Shown here: positions 1 through 7,594 of the stretch, one piece after another
Position numbering within the stretch: position 1 is the stretch's first letter
How the letters are laid out: each line of letters opens with the position of its first letter
Source of the DNA: Hyphomicrobiales bacterium
GTDB taxonomy: Bacteria; Pseudomonadota; Alphaproteobacteria; Rhizobiales; Methyloligellaceae
Assembly (NCBI GenBank): GCA_028280515.1
Contig: JANQLP010000228.1
Span: 1 to 64,000, forward strand
DNA length: 64,000 nucleotides
Reading direction: 5' to 3'
The notes under the pieces: model-generated
Databases searched by the model: none
What the model saw: the letters and a program-made list of their open reading frames with translations, nothing else
Told to the model about the DNA's origin: nothing
Program-made: the position numbers and the translations under genes

Positions 1-1107
1 AAGCGACTGGCAACCCTCGGTTGTGCGGTTGTCCTGGCCGGCGCGATGATGACCTCATACGCCCAAGCCGAAGTCACCATCCGAGTTGCCTCCGACACGG
101 CAGGCCTGCCGCACCCGGCAGCAATTGCCATGGAGCGGCTCAAACAACGTGTGGAAGAAGAGATTCCGGGCAGCAGCGTGCGGATCTTCGTGTCCTCATC
201 GCTGTACAAGATCCCCGAAGCGGTCGAAGCAATGACCGAGGGCAACCTGGAGATGGCCTGGGGACAGTTCGGCAAGACTGCGCAGGTCGATCCGTACGCC
301 AACGTGGTGGTCGGCCCCATGCTGTTGACCACGCCTGGCGCGATTAATGATCTGGACAATTTCGAAACCTACGAAATGCTGGTCAAGCGCTTTAACGACA
401 TCCACGGCGTGAAGCTGTTCGGTACCGCGCACTTGTCGTTCTATATGGGCGTCGGTGCGAAGGCCAATCGCCTGATCAAGCCGGACGATTTCACGGACAA
501 AAAGATGCGCTCGATGGGTCCGGCCGAAAACGCCATGCTCAGCGCGTTTGGCTCCAACCCGACAACGATGGCGTTCGGAGATGTTCCGCCCGCGCTTGAG
601 ACGGGTGTGATCGACGGCCTGCTTACCAGCCTTGGCGGTTGGAACCGCATCAAGGAGCAGGCACCGTTCTTCTCCGTTGCCGGCGTCAACGGGATTGTCG
701 GCGACTACTACTGGCTCGGCGCGTCGAAGAAGTGGTGGGACACCGTCAAGCCGGAGCACCAGAAGATCATCATGGACATCGTCCAGAACGAGGTGCTTCC
801 GCTCGCCAAACAAGGCAACTTCTGCAACGACAAGATGCTTATCGAAAAGTTCGGCACTGACGACCCGTCGAAACCCGGCATCTTCGTCATGAGCCAGGAT
901 CAGGCTGATGCGCTTGCGAAGAAACTTGGCAACGCGACGCAGGAATGGATCAAGGCCAACACGCCGTCGGGCGCCGACCAGTGGGTCGACAAGTTCGCTG
1001 AGGAAGCCAAGGCTGCTGTCGCCAAGAACCCGCTTGGCAAGAGCGATCTTGAGAAGACCGACTGCACCGAGATGAACAAGCTGTTCGCAAAATACCGCAA
1101 GAAGTAA
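1..1107 (+). CDS. dctP: TRAP transporter solute-binding protein (DctP family), 5' end outside window
   Basis: Periplasmic receptor of a tripartite ATP-independent periplasmic importer, which captures a (usually carboxylated) solute and delivers it to the DctQM membrane pair. The frame is open from base 1. The first visible residues are the hydrophobic tail of a signal peptide ending near SYAQA, so the true start lies just left of the window. The mature part opens with VTIRVASDTAG and has the family-typical segments GQFGKTAQV, GVGAKANRLIKPDDF and LETGVIDGLLTS, the stretch in which DctP proteins bind the substrate carboxylate. About 350 mature residues is slightly longer than most DctP proteins. 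The permease genes follow, separated by a strong hairpin. The substrate cannot be told from sequence alone. Confidence 0.9.
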   Translation, partial: KRLATLGCAVVLAGAMMTSYAQAEVTIRVASDTAGLPHPAAIAMERLKQRVEEEIPGSSVRIFVSSSLYKIPEAVEAMTEGNLEMAWGQFGKTAQVDPYANVVVGPMLLTTPGAINDLDNFETYEMLVKRFNDIHGVKLFGTAHLSFYMGVGAKANRLIKPDDFTDKKMRSMGPAENAMLSAFGSNPTTMAFGDVPPALETGVIDGLLTSLGGWNRIKEQAPFFSVAGVNGIVGDYYWLGASKKWWDTVKPEHQKIIMDIVQNEVLPLAKQGNFCNDKMLIEKFGTDDPSKPGIFVMSQDQADALAKKLGNATQEWIKANTPSGADQWVDKFAEEAKAAVAKNPLGKSDLEKTDCTEMNKLFAKYRKK

Positions 1108-1124
1108 ACGCGATCCGCGCTAAC

Positions 1125-1153
1125 ATGCGGCCAGCCCCATGGGCTGGCCGCAT
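1125..1153 (+). terminator. Intercistronic hairpin between TRAP receptor and permease genes
   Basis: A perfect inverted repeat with a 13-bp stem (ATGCGGCCAGCCC and its complement) and a 3-nt CAT loop, 18 nt after the dctP stop. Only short, scattered T residues follow, so it may act as a 3' mRNA stabiliser or partial terminator that lets the receptor be made in excess over the permease. That role is known for such operons and is inferred here. Confidence 0.65.
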
Positions 1154-1194
1154 TCTCATCTAAGCACTGAGACCTGATCAAGCGGGGGGCTTGA

Positions 1195-1752
1195 ATGGAC
1201 TATGTTTTCGACCGGACCTATCGGGCATTTCGCTTCCTGCTGGACAACGTCATCGGCAATCTGGCGATCTTGGCCATGTTCCTTGGAACCGGTCTCGCGA
1301 TCCTTGAAGTATTTCGCCGGTATGTGTTCGGTGTCGTCTATGACTGGGGCCAGGACGCGGTAACGTACGGCATCGTCTCTGCGGTGTTCTTGTATTTTGC
1401 CGTAACGCAAGCGCGCCGGTCACATCTTCGCGTCAGCTTTGTCATCGACACACTTGAGGAAATGCGGTTGCGAAGGCTGGTCCTTTTCATCCGCGCACTG
1501 CTCACGGCCCTGTCGCTGGCACTCTATTCCGGACTGGCCTACTGGGGCATCCCGACAGTCGAGCGCTCCATTATGATGGAACGCACGACCCTCTCCATGG
1601 TGCTCGTGATCTGGCCGTTCCAACTCGCTCTCGTCGTCACCTTCGTCCTTATGGCGATCGTATCGTTCTTTCAACTCTATCAAGACATCCGCGCCCTGTT
1701 TCGAAAGAACGTATTCGAGTGGGCACCCGTGGAAGAAGGAATTGACATCTAG
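1195..1752 (+). CDS. dctQ: TRAP transporter small permease (DctQ family)
   Basis: Small membrane subunit of the TRAP importer, which pairs with DctM in the inner membrane. The 185-residue length is normal for DctQ. Four hydrophobic segments are visible, near residues 20-42, 58-74, 97-118 and 140-163. They surround the DctQ-typical regions FRRYVFGVVYDWGQDAVTYG and QARRSHLRVSF. The ATG is preceded by a purine-rich GGGGGG ribosome-binding site. The gene lies 87 bp after dctP, beyond the hairpin, and only 2 bp before dctM, so the two permease genes are surely co-transcribed. Confidence 0.92.
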   Translation: MDYVFDRTYRAFRFLLDNVIGNLAILAMFLGTGLAILEVFRRYVFGVVYDWGQDAVTYGIVSAVFLYFAVTQARRSHLRVSFVIDTLEEMRLRRLVLFIRALLTALSLALYSGLAYWGIPTVERSIMMERTTLSMVLVIWPFQLALVVTFVLMAIVSFFQLYQDIRALFRKNVFEWAPVEEGIDI

Positions 1753-1754
1753 TC

Positions 1755-3038
1755 ATGGCTTTCATCGGAACTGCGCTGCTCACGCTTCTGGCTCTCGGCG
1801 CCCCGATCGGTGTCGCCCTCATCGGTGTCACGGTCGCCTACATTCTCATGGATCCGCTTCTAGGCCAGAGCGCGATCTTTCGATCCTTCTTCAGCTTCGT
1901 GAACAGCTACACGTTGATGGCGATCCCGTTCTTTGTGTACGCCGGATTCCTGATGGAGCGCACGGGCCTCATCAAGAAGCTGTTCCGATTTGCTGACGCC
2001 TTGATCGGCTGGCTGCCTGGTGGATTCGCCTATGCGACAATCCTCGCGGCAGTCATGTTTGGCGCGATCTCCGGGTCGAGCACGGCCATGGCGGCCGCCA
2101 TGGGCGTGGTCGCTTATCCGGAGATGTTGAAACGCGGTTATCCGAAATGGATGGCAGCTGGTGTTATTGCCACGGGCGGTGGCATCGCCATTCTCATTCC
2201 GCCCAGCATCACTCTGATCCTCTACGGCGTTCTGACCGAGCAATCCATCGTCAAGCTGTTCTTCGCCGGCGTGGCGCCCGGCCTGATGCTGGCATTCAGC
2301 GATGCGGTCATCGTGCTGGTGATGGCGGCGATCCTCGCCCTCCCGGCGAGCAAGTTCTCTCTGAAGGAAATGTGGGCCGCGTTCGTCGATGCGGTCCCGG
2401 CTTTGATGATGCCGGTGATCGTGCTTGGAGGCCTGTATGGCGGCGTGCTTACGCCAACGGAATCCGGAGCGGCAGCTTGTGCCTACGCGCTTGCCTACGG
2501 TGCGTTCGCCTTGCGCGGCGAGTTCTTCAAGGAGGCCTATTTCGCAACCCAGCGCGCCATAAACCTGACCGCCATTTTGTTCTTTGTGCTGGGTGGCGTT
2601 GGCATCTTTCAGTTCCTGCTTGCCAACCAAGGCTGGCCGCAGGACATCGCGCAATGGGTCACGGAAATGGGCTTGAGCCCGATTGGCTCTCTGGCACTGC
2701 TGATGGCCGTACTGCTGATGCTGTCGATGTTCCTGACGGGTGTGGCGGTGCTGGTTCTCGTCGTGCCCGTCATCTACCCGGTTTCGATCACACTCGGCAT
2801 CGATCCGATCCATCTGGGGATATTGTTCGCCCTGTGCATCGAGATGGGCGCGGTGATCCCGCCGGTCGGCCTTAACCTGTTTGCCGTCAGCGGCACGACC
2901 GGCGTGCCTGTCACGACGGTTATGAGAGGTTCGTTCCCGTTCCTTTGCACAGACGGGTGCGTGCTCATTTTGTGCATGCTGGTCCCGGCCATCGTGCTCT
3001 GGCTGCCAAACCAGGTCGTTCAATCGGTCTTCGGCTGA
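1755..3038 (+). CDS. dctM: TRAP transporter large permease (DctM family)
   Basis: Large, ion-coupled membrane subunit of the TRAP importer. At 427 residues it has the usual DctM length, and hydrophobic segments run through the whole protein. Recognisable DctM stretches include MFGAISGSSTAMAAAMG near residue 98, GGGIAILIPPSITLILYG near 137, and the C-terminal IEMGAVIPPVGLNLFAVSG near 361. Start codon ATG, with an AGAAGGAA ribosome-binding site inside the end of dctQ. It ends the operon, and a hairpin follows 27 bp downstream. Confidence 0.93.
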   Translation: MAFIGTALLTLLALGAPIGVALIGVTVAYILMDPLLGQSAIFRSFFSFVNSYTLMAIPFFVYAGFLMERTGLIKKLFRFADALIGWLPGGFAYATILAAVMFGAISGSSTAMAAAMGVVAYPEMLKRGYPKWMAAGVIATGGGIAILIPPSITLILYGVLTEQSIVKLFFAGVAPGLMLAFSDAVIVLVMAAILALPASKFSLKEMWAAFVDAVPALMMPVIVLGGLYGGVLTPTESGAAACAYALAYGAFALRGEFFKEAYFATQRAINLTAILFFVLGGVGIFQFLLANQGWPQDIAQWVTEMGLSPIGSLALLMAVLLMLSMFLTGVAVLVLVVPVIYPVSITLGIDPIHLGILFALCIEMGAVIPPVGLNLFAVSGTTGVPVTTVMRGSFPFLCTDGCVLILCMLVPAIVLWLPNQVVQSVFG

Positions 3039-3065
3039 GGCTGCCGAGAGCGAACGCGGGTGAGG

Positions 3066-3084
3066 GAAGGCATGAAATGCCTTC
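3066..3084 (+). terminator. Probable terminator of the dctPQM operon
   Basis: Inverted repeat GAAGGCAT-GAA-ATGCCTTC, a perfect 8-bp stem with a 3-nt loop, 27 bp after the dctM stop. It lacks a clear T-run, so termination may be weak or factor-dependent. Confidence 0.5.
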
Positions 3085-3233
3085 TCCACACCGCTCGCCG
3101 ACCATCCCGTGTTGAACGTCAATCGACGGTCACGATGGGGCCGGACCCGGCAAGTCGCGTTTGCGCCCGAAACCCGTGATCGGGAATCCGCTGGTTTCAG
3201 CGTAAGCGGCGCTTGCGTTGCGGGCTGGTCAAC

Positions 3234-4202
3234 TCACGTCTGCAGGATGGGACGCCACTCGCTGGGCGGAAGCTCGTCGATCGCGCCAGGTTGCGACAGG
3301 TCCAACACAAACGACTGCATCATGTCGCGCTCTGCCTGGCGATGAACGCCGAGCTTCTTCATGGCGACAGCCGCTGCGCACTTGGCGAGCGCGCCGATGC
3401 CGTCCGTCGCCGTGGATCGCGGTTGCCATCCAAGCCGGCGGCGCATCAGACCGTTGGCGTAGTACACGCCGTATTTCCGTTGCGCGGCGGGCGTGTAGTA
3501 ATCGGTCGTGATCGACACGTTGAGGCTGTCGAGGTTGTCGACACGGTGCGGCGCGTTCTGCGGCCAGCTCAGGGCCCAGCCCGGCTCCAGGTCGATGGCC
3601 GCCGCCTCGGCGTCCCAGGCCGGGTCAAAGTGAATCTCTTCTTCCGTCTCGCGCAGGACAACGCCTTCGAGCGTCTCGTCCGGCAGATGCTTGGGATTGT
3701 CCGCGTCGTACAGCCAGACCCGCTTGCGCCCGCGCACGTGCCAGAGCGCCACCATCGGGATATCCGAATGGTAGAGCACCCGCGCCTCGGGCGACGAGAT
3801 CAACAGGCTTGAACGGTGCCGGCTGGTCTTCAGAGCCGGATTGCGCGCTTCGATTTCGGCGAAAGCGTCGTTGACCAGCCTGTCGATTTCAGGTGCTACG
3901 AGATCGAGACGGCGCAGGCACAGCCACAGATGGCCTTCGCGGATGGCATCAAGCACGAATTTGCCAGATGCGCCGTTGAAGTCGCCGTTGCGCCATTCCG
4001 GCTGTTCTCCGGCGCCGGACATGGTCGTGATCATGTAGTATTCGCGCGGATAGCTGTCGATCAGCTCGGCCAGCTTTTCGTCGGTGAAGAGGCCGCTCTC
4101 GGCAAATCCATGGCGGAAATGCGAGACGCCTTCACCAAATGACATGTCGTGGCCCGGCTCGAACTTGAGATTGCTCGCTGCAGTTGTCGCTGATTTGGTC
4201 AC
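3234..4202 (-). CDS. Cupin/JmjC-like putative Fe(II)-dependent oxygenase
   Basis: The 322-residue protein carries a plausible metal site of the cupin-8/JmjC type: H145-S-D147 on the segment ARVLYHSDIPM, and a distal H219 in WPQNAPHRVDN at the matching place near the end of the barrel. The family contains 2-oxoglutarate-dependent hydroxylases of proteins and small molecules, but the substrate here is unknown. The start is GTG (CAC at 4200-4202 on the plus strand), with AAGGAG 8 nt upstream. No co-directional neighbour is close, so it is probably monocistronic. A non-catalytic cupin is also possible. Confidence 0.6.
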   Translation of the reverse strand: MTKSATTAASNLKFEPGHDMSFGEGVSHFRHGFAESGLFTDEKLAELIDSYPREYYMITTMSGAGEQPEWRNGDFNGASGKFVLDAIREGHLWLCLRRLDLVAPEIDRLVNDAFAEIEARNPALKTSRHRSSLLISSPEARVLYHSDIPMVALWHVRGRKRVWLYDADNPKHLPDETLEGVVLRETEEEIHFDPAWDAEAAAIDLEPGWALSWPQNAPHRVDNLDSLNVSITTDYYTPAAQRKYGVYYANGLMRRRLGWQPRSTATDGIGALAKCAAAVAMKKLGVHRQAERDMMQSFVLDLSQPGAIDELPPSEWRPILQT

Positions 4203-4369
4203 GTCTCCGGCTCCTTCGATGTCCCAAAATGGGGCGTTCTTGTTCGTGCTCGCGCTTCCGTGAGCATTTGTCTGGTTTTGAGCAAGGAGTGTGCCAGTCC
4301 GTCAGCACACAGAATGCCGGCACATACGCTGCCTGGTCGAAGTTAATCGACTGTTTACATCCGGTCCCG

Positions 4370-4383
4370 TTGACCCACATCAA
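4370..4383 (+). promoter_or_regulatory. FNR/Anr/FixK-type binding site
   Basis: TTGACCCACATCAA matches the FNR-family consensus TTGAT-N4-ATCAA at 9 of 10 fixed positions. It lies 205 bp upstream of the 80-residue gene. A candidate -10 (TACAAA, 4407-4412) is at the distance expected of a class II FNR-activated promoter with the site centred near -41.5. Confidence 0.6.
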
Positions 4384-4406
4384 CGCGCCGGGGAAGCCGT
4401 GTCGGC

Positions 4407-4412
4407 TACAAA
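4407..4412 (+). promoter_or_regulatory. Candidate -10 of an FNR-activated promoter
   Basis: TACAAA matches TATAAT at 4 of 6 positions. If the FNR box centre is at -41.5, the start of transcription falls near 4418, which places this hexamer at about -11 to -6. No good -35 is present, as expected for activator-dependent promoters. Confidence 0.35.
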
Positions 4413-4574
4413 GATGCAGACGGTTTCGGAACTGCCGCGCCAACATCGAGCGAGCATTGGAGGCTCTGGGTCCGGCGATTTCGAGGGAACCGGAGTCCGG
4501 CCTGATTTGCCCGAATTCCACATAACGCACGTAAGTCTACCACCATCCAAAACATGCAAAAGCGGCCCGCCCGC

Positions 4575-4582
4575 GAGGAGGT
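4575..4582 (+). promoter_or_regulatory. Strong ribosome-binding site that fixes the small gene's start
   Basis: GAGGAGGT lies 5 nt before the ATG at 4588. It is one of the best Shine-Dalgarno matches in the window and selects this start over the longer upstream reading of the same frame. Confidence 0.75.
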
Positions 4583-4587
4583 TACCC

Positions 4588-4830
4588 ATGATCATGAGAG
4601 CATTCACACTGTACAGCCTGGGCGTGTCGCTGGAAGACACACCGCCGGGTTTCGGTGTGACGGTGAACTATGAGGTCATCGAGGGAATGATCGAGAAGCT
4701 TGTCGAGCAGAACCTGCCGGCCGATCTGGTGTCGGAACTTCAAGAGCTTGCCGACAGAAACAACTGCGATTTCAAGGACTGGAGTGAGCTCCGGTTCGTC
4801 CAGTTTGTGAAACGCAGGGAAGTGCGCTAA
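4588..4830 (+). CDS. Small conserved-looking protein of unknown function, 80 aa
   Basis: I do not recognise this protein. It reads MIMRAFTLYSLGVSLEDTPP and continues into an acidic, helix-rich middle (VIEGMIEKLVEQNLPADLVSELQELADRN) and a basic C-terminus. It has no signal peptide, membrane segment or cysteine pair. The near-ideal ribosome-binding site argues that it is real, although the frame remains open upstream. An FNR-type box about 200 bp upstream suggests low-oxygen control. Cytochrome c' lies 157 bp downstream on the same strand and might share the transcript. Confidence 0.65.
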   Translation: MIMRAFTLYSLGVSLEDTPPGFGVTVNYEVIEGMIEKLVEQNLPADLVSELQELADRNNCDFKDWSELRFVQFVKRREVR

Positions 4831-4987
4831 CGCCGCGGGATGGTGCCGTGCGACCCGCCGGCCGCGCTTTCGTCGTGTGAGTGCCAAACGTCGTTATTGC
4901 AAATTGCCGAATCTTCGAGTTCTTTTGCGCACGCGTGCCTTCGCGTCCAGAGATCACGAGGTACGAGTATCGCGAGGCTGACGATCC

Positions 4988-5446
4988 ATGAGAATTCCGG
5001 TCTGGGCCTTTTTGGTCTTTTTGGGTGCGGCGATCGTCTCGGGCGGCACCGCGTTCACGCACGAGGGCGCCACTGGCGTCGTCAAGGAACGTATGGATCT
5101 GATGAAGGGCATCGCCGCGCAGATGAAAGCGCTCAAGCCGATGATCGACGGGGGAAGCAGATACGAGCCCGCGCGCGTGGCGACGGCAGCCGGCGCCATC
5201 GCCGACCACGCTGCGAACATCGCGCCGAGTTTTCCGGAAGGCAGCAACGCGCATCCAAGCGAGGCAAGCCCCAGGATCTGGACCGAATGGGACGGGTTTG
5301 CAGCAAGCGCGCAGGCCTTGCGGACCCATGCAGCCGCGCTGCAAGCCGATGCCGAAAAAGGAGCCGGTGCCGCCAAGGCCCTGTTTGGCGAGATGGCCAG
5401 GACGTGCAAGGGCTGTCACGAGGGCTACCGGATCAAGAAGCAGTGA
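4988..5446 (+). CDS. Cytochrome c' (class II c-type cytochrome)
   Basis: Exported haem protein with a signal peptide in residues 1-22 and a single C-terminal haem site C140-K-G-C-H144, followed by EGYRIKKQ. A haem motif at the C-terminal end of a mature chain of about 130 residues and the helical composition are the hallmarks of cytochrome c', a four-helix bundle with a high-spin haem. Members bind NO and CO and often protect against nitrosative stress. That role is known for the family and not shown here. Its position behind a putative FNR-controlled gene fits low-oxygen or NO-related expression. Confidence 0.85.
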   Translation: MRIPVWAFLVFLGAAIVSGGTAFTHEGATGVVKERMDLMKGIAAQMKALKPMIDGGSRYEPARVATAAGAIADHAANIAPSFPEGSNAHPSEASPRIWTEWDGFAASAQALRTHAAALQADAEKGAGAAKALFGEMARTCKGCHEGYRIKKQ

Positions 5447-5645
5447 TGGTGTGGCATTTGTGTTGGCTCAGGGGCGGGGACGGTCTTTCGGTCGGTTCGC
5501 CTGTCTGCCCCGTGCCTGGAAAAGCTGCTATCCGCGCAACGCCGAGCCATCAGATTCTGTGAAAATTAACGGTACACGTTAAGGCGAAATCAATTGCCGT
5601 TGATCCAATCTAGGCAAGAATAGCGCAAGAATAGGGGCCACCATC

Positions 5646-6809
5646 ATGCGTCTTCTTGTCTTTGTTTGCTGTGTGATTTTTCTCACGCTGGCCAGCATCT
5701 ATTTTTACTCAGACGAAAAGTATCAAGCGCAAACTGCGGCGGCAGACCCGACCATGCCGCGAAACGACGCGCCTGCGCACACGCTTCCTCTATTTCCAAA
5801 GGTCATGGTCAAGACCGAGGTGATGGAGCGCGAACGGGTAAAGAACTATGTCGTTGTGCTGCTCATACAATCCGACTTCAAACGGCTTGAGGAGTTGGCG
5901 GAACACTATCGCACGACCAAGGAAAGAACGCCGAGCGGCCTCTGGTATCTAACGTTCTTCCATGCGGGTGTTGAACGATACCTCGGTACCATACGTTCAA
6001 GGCCGCAAACTCTACCCCCCGGAAAGCGCTGGGTGGGAAGCGCTGATGAAATGCATGCCGAGATCATCAATGAGTGGCAGGCCGCTTTCCCCGACTCTCC
6101 CAATCCCTATCTGGCGCGCGTTGTGATGCTTCGTCAACAGGCATGGCGGATCAGAGGAGGGAGCTACGCAGACAAAGTCCCGGAAGAGGCATGGCGGCCA
6201 TTCCATGAAAAGCTGATTGCCGCGCGGGACTACCTCATCAAGCATCGGGAGATCGCAGGTCAAGACCCGGAGTGGTACAGGCTGCGGATCAATACCGCGA
6301 CGGAGCTTGGTGAACCGACAGAGCTGGTCATGGATACATTGACACAGGCCATAGCTGCAGAGCCATATCACTACCAGACCTATTTTGCCGCAGCGCGTCA
6401 CTTCTTGCCGAAGTGGGGAGGTGAATCAGAGTACATAACGGCCCTGGCCAATATGGCGATTGAGAGTACGGCAGAAAAAGACGGTATGTCCCTCTATGCG
6501 CGCATTTATTGGTACGTATGGGGGCAGAGCAAAGATGGCCCGCTTATATTTCACGACCCTGATGTCTCATGGGCCAAGATGACTGCTGGCATGGATGACA
6601 TCCTGACCAACTACCCAGACAATTGGAACATCAACAATTTTCTGTATTTCTCCTGCGTGGCCGGCGACCGTAAACAGGCAAAAAAAATGCTCGATCAGAT
6701 GGTTGTTGAACCAATCATGTCGGTCTGGAAGGAGACAGCATTACTCAATGGCTGCAAAGACTTTGCGCGCGGTCTGGACCAAGAGACCAAACCGGGTAGT
6801 CCGAGTTAG
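5646..6809 (+). CDS. DUF4034-like membrane-anchored or exported protein
   Basis: The 387-residue protein has an N-terminal hydrophobic segment (residues 3-21) that can act as a signal peptide or anchor, so most of it should lie outside the cytoplasm. The pattern FKRLEELAEHYRTTKERTPSG followed by WYLTFFHAGVE and a later AWRIRGG segment resembles DUF4034 proteins, helical and possibly TPR-like. I am moderately sure of that family. The function is unknown. The reading frame and its upstream region are noticeably A/T-richer than the flanking catabolic genes, which hints at separate acquisition. It stands alone on the plus strand. Confidence 0.65.
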   Translation: MRLLVFVCCVIFLTLASIYFYSDEKYQAQTAAADPTMPRNDAPAHTLPLFPKVMVKTEVMERERVKNYVVVLLIQSDFKRLEELAEHYRTTKERTPSGLWYLTFFHAGVERYLGTIRSRPQTLPPGKRWVGSADEMHAEIINEWQAAFPDSPNPYLARVVMLRQQAWRIRGGSYADKVPEEAWRPFHEKLIAARDYLIKHREIAGQDPEWYRLRINTATELGEPTELVMDTLTQAIAAEPYHYQTYFAAARHFLPKWGGESEYITALANMAIESTAEKDGMSLYARIYWYVWGQSKDGPLIFHDPDVSWAKMTAGMDDILTNYPDNWNINNFLYFSCVAGDRKQAKKMLDQMVVEPIMSVWKETALLNGCKDFARGLDQETKPGSPS

Positions 6810-7028
6810 CGCTGCTCTGATTCGATGGGTGATGTGAGTTTCGTTTATGTCGTTTGGCTCGTCAGCTTCGGACCAAAAACGCACGTGCTCACTCGGCTTG
6901 ACCTGATCGCTAAATGCCAGGAGCCAATATCTGAGGTAGCTCGAAACAAACCTCATTGGTTCCCCATGGAGCGTGCAGCGGCGGATCGCTGACCCGTTCG
7001 AGAGGACGGTGTTAAGTTGCTCCGCTGG

Positions 7029-7514
7029 CTAGAAGACGCCCATGCTCAGGCCCGCGGCCATTGCCGCGCCAAGGTCGCGGCAGAGGGCAAGCTGATGCTC
7101 GGGGATCGTCTTTTCGGCGAGGATTTCTTCCGGCGACTGGGAATGAGTGCAGACGATCAGGGGCGGCTGAACCTCTTTCAGCCGCCAGCCCGTGGCGATG
7201 CGTGCGGTCTGGCGTGCCGCGTTTTCGCCGTCCGAGCCGGCGCAGACCATCTGGGCATAGGGCCGTCCCTCGATACGCCCGAGCACGGGGTAATAGCACC
7301 TGTCGTAGAAATCCTTCATCACGCCGGCGATCGCGGCGAGGTTTTCCGGCGCGCAGAAGATGTAGCCATCAGACCCCAGCAGATCGTCGGGCCCGGCCTC
7401 GACCGCTGTCTTGAGGACAGTCGGCGCTTCCTCGCGCGCGGCCGCCGCGGCGGCCTCGGCCATTTGCCGGCTTCCGCCTGTTCTGGAATGATAGACGATG
7501 AGAAGTTGCGCCAT
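7029..7514 (-). CDS. Flavodoxin-like / NAD(P)H quinone oxidoreductase-type flavoprotein
   Basis: A flavodoxin-like fold is suggested by the N-terminal beta strand and phosphate-binding loop LLIVYHSRTGGSRQMAEA (residues 4-21). These match the FMN phosphate loop of flavodoxins and WrbA-like reductases. The later segment DGYIFCAPENLAAIAGVMKDFYDRC occupies the usual position of the isoalloxazine-contacting loop. At 161 residues it is a complete single-domain protein. The physiological electron donor and acceptor cannot be inferred. It ends 219 bp from, and convergent with, the DUF4034-like gene. Confidence 0.75.
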   Translation of the reverse strand: MAQLLIVYHSRTGGSRQMAEAAAAAAREEAPTVLKTAVEAGPDDLLGSDGYIFCAPENLAAIAGVMKDFYDRCYYPVLGRIEGRPYAQMVCAGSDGENAARQTARIATGWRLKEVQPPLIVCTHSQSPEEILAEKTIPEHQLALCRDLGAAMAAGLSMGVF

Positions 7515-7594
7515 GGGGGCCGCATTCTAACGCCTGAGACCGGCCGGTACAGATGAGGCAAACGCTGTGGCGGGCTTGGCGGTCTCGAAACGCA

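Larger units (their letters stand above)
4203..4587. other. Divergent intergenic region, 385 bp
   Basis: Lies between the cupin-like gene (minus) and the small 80-residue gene (plus). It holds the FNR-type box and putative -10 listed separately. Short open frames across it have no ribosome-binding site or recognisable product, and I see no RNA gene. Confidence 0.6.

Noticed and set aside
1860-3122. 420-codon minus-strand open frame opposite dctM
   Set aside because: Low-complexity Asp/His/Arg-rich translation mirroring a membrane protein.
4132-4530. Minus-strand open frame across the 4203-4587 intergenic region
   Set aside because: Overlaps the start of the cupin-like gene in another frame, has no ribosome-binding site or recognisable product, and covers the FNR-type promoter.
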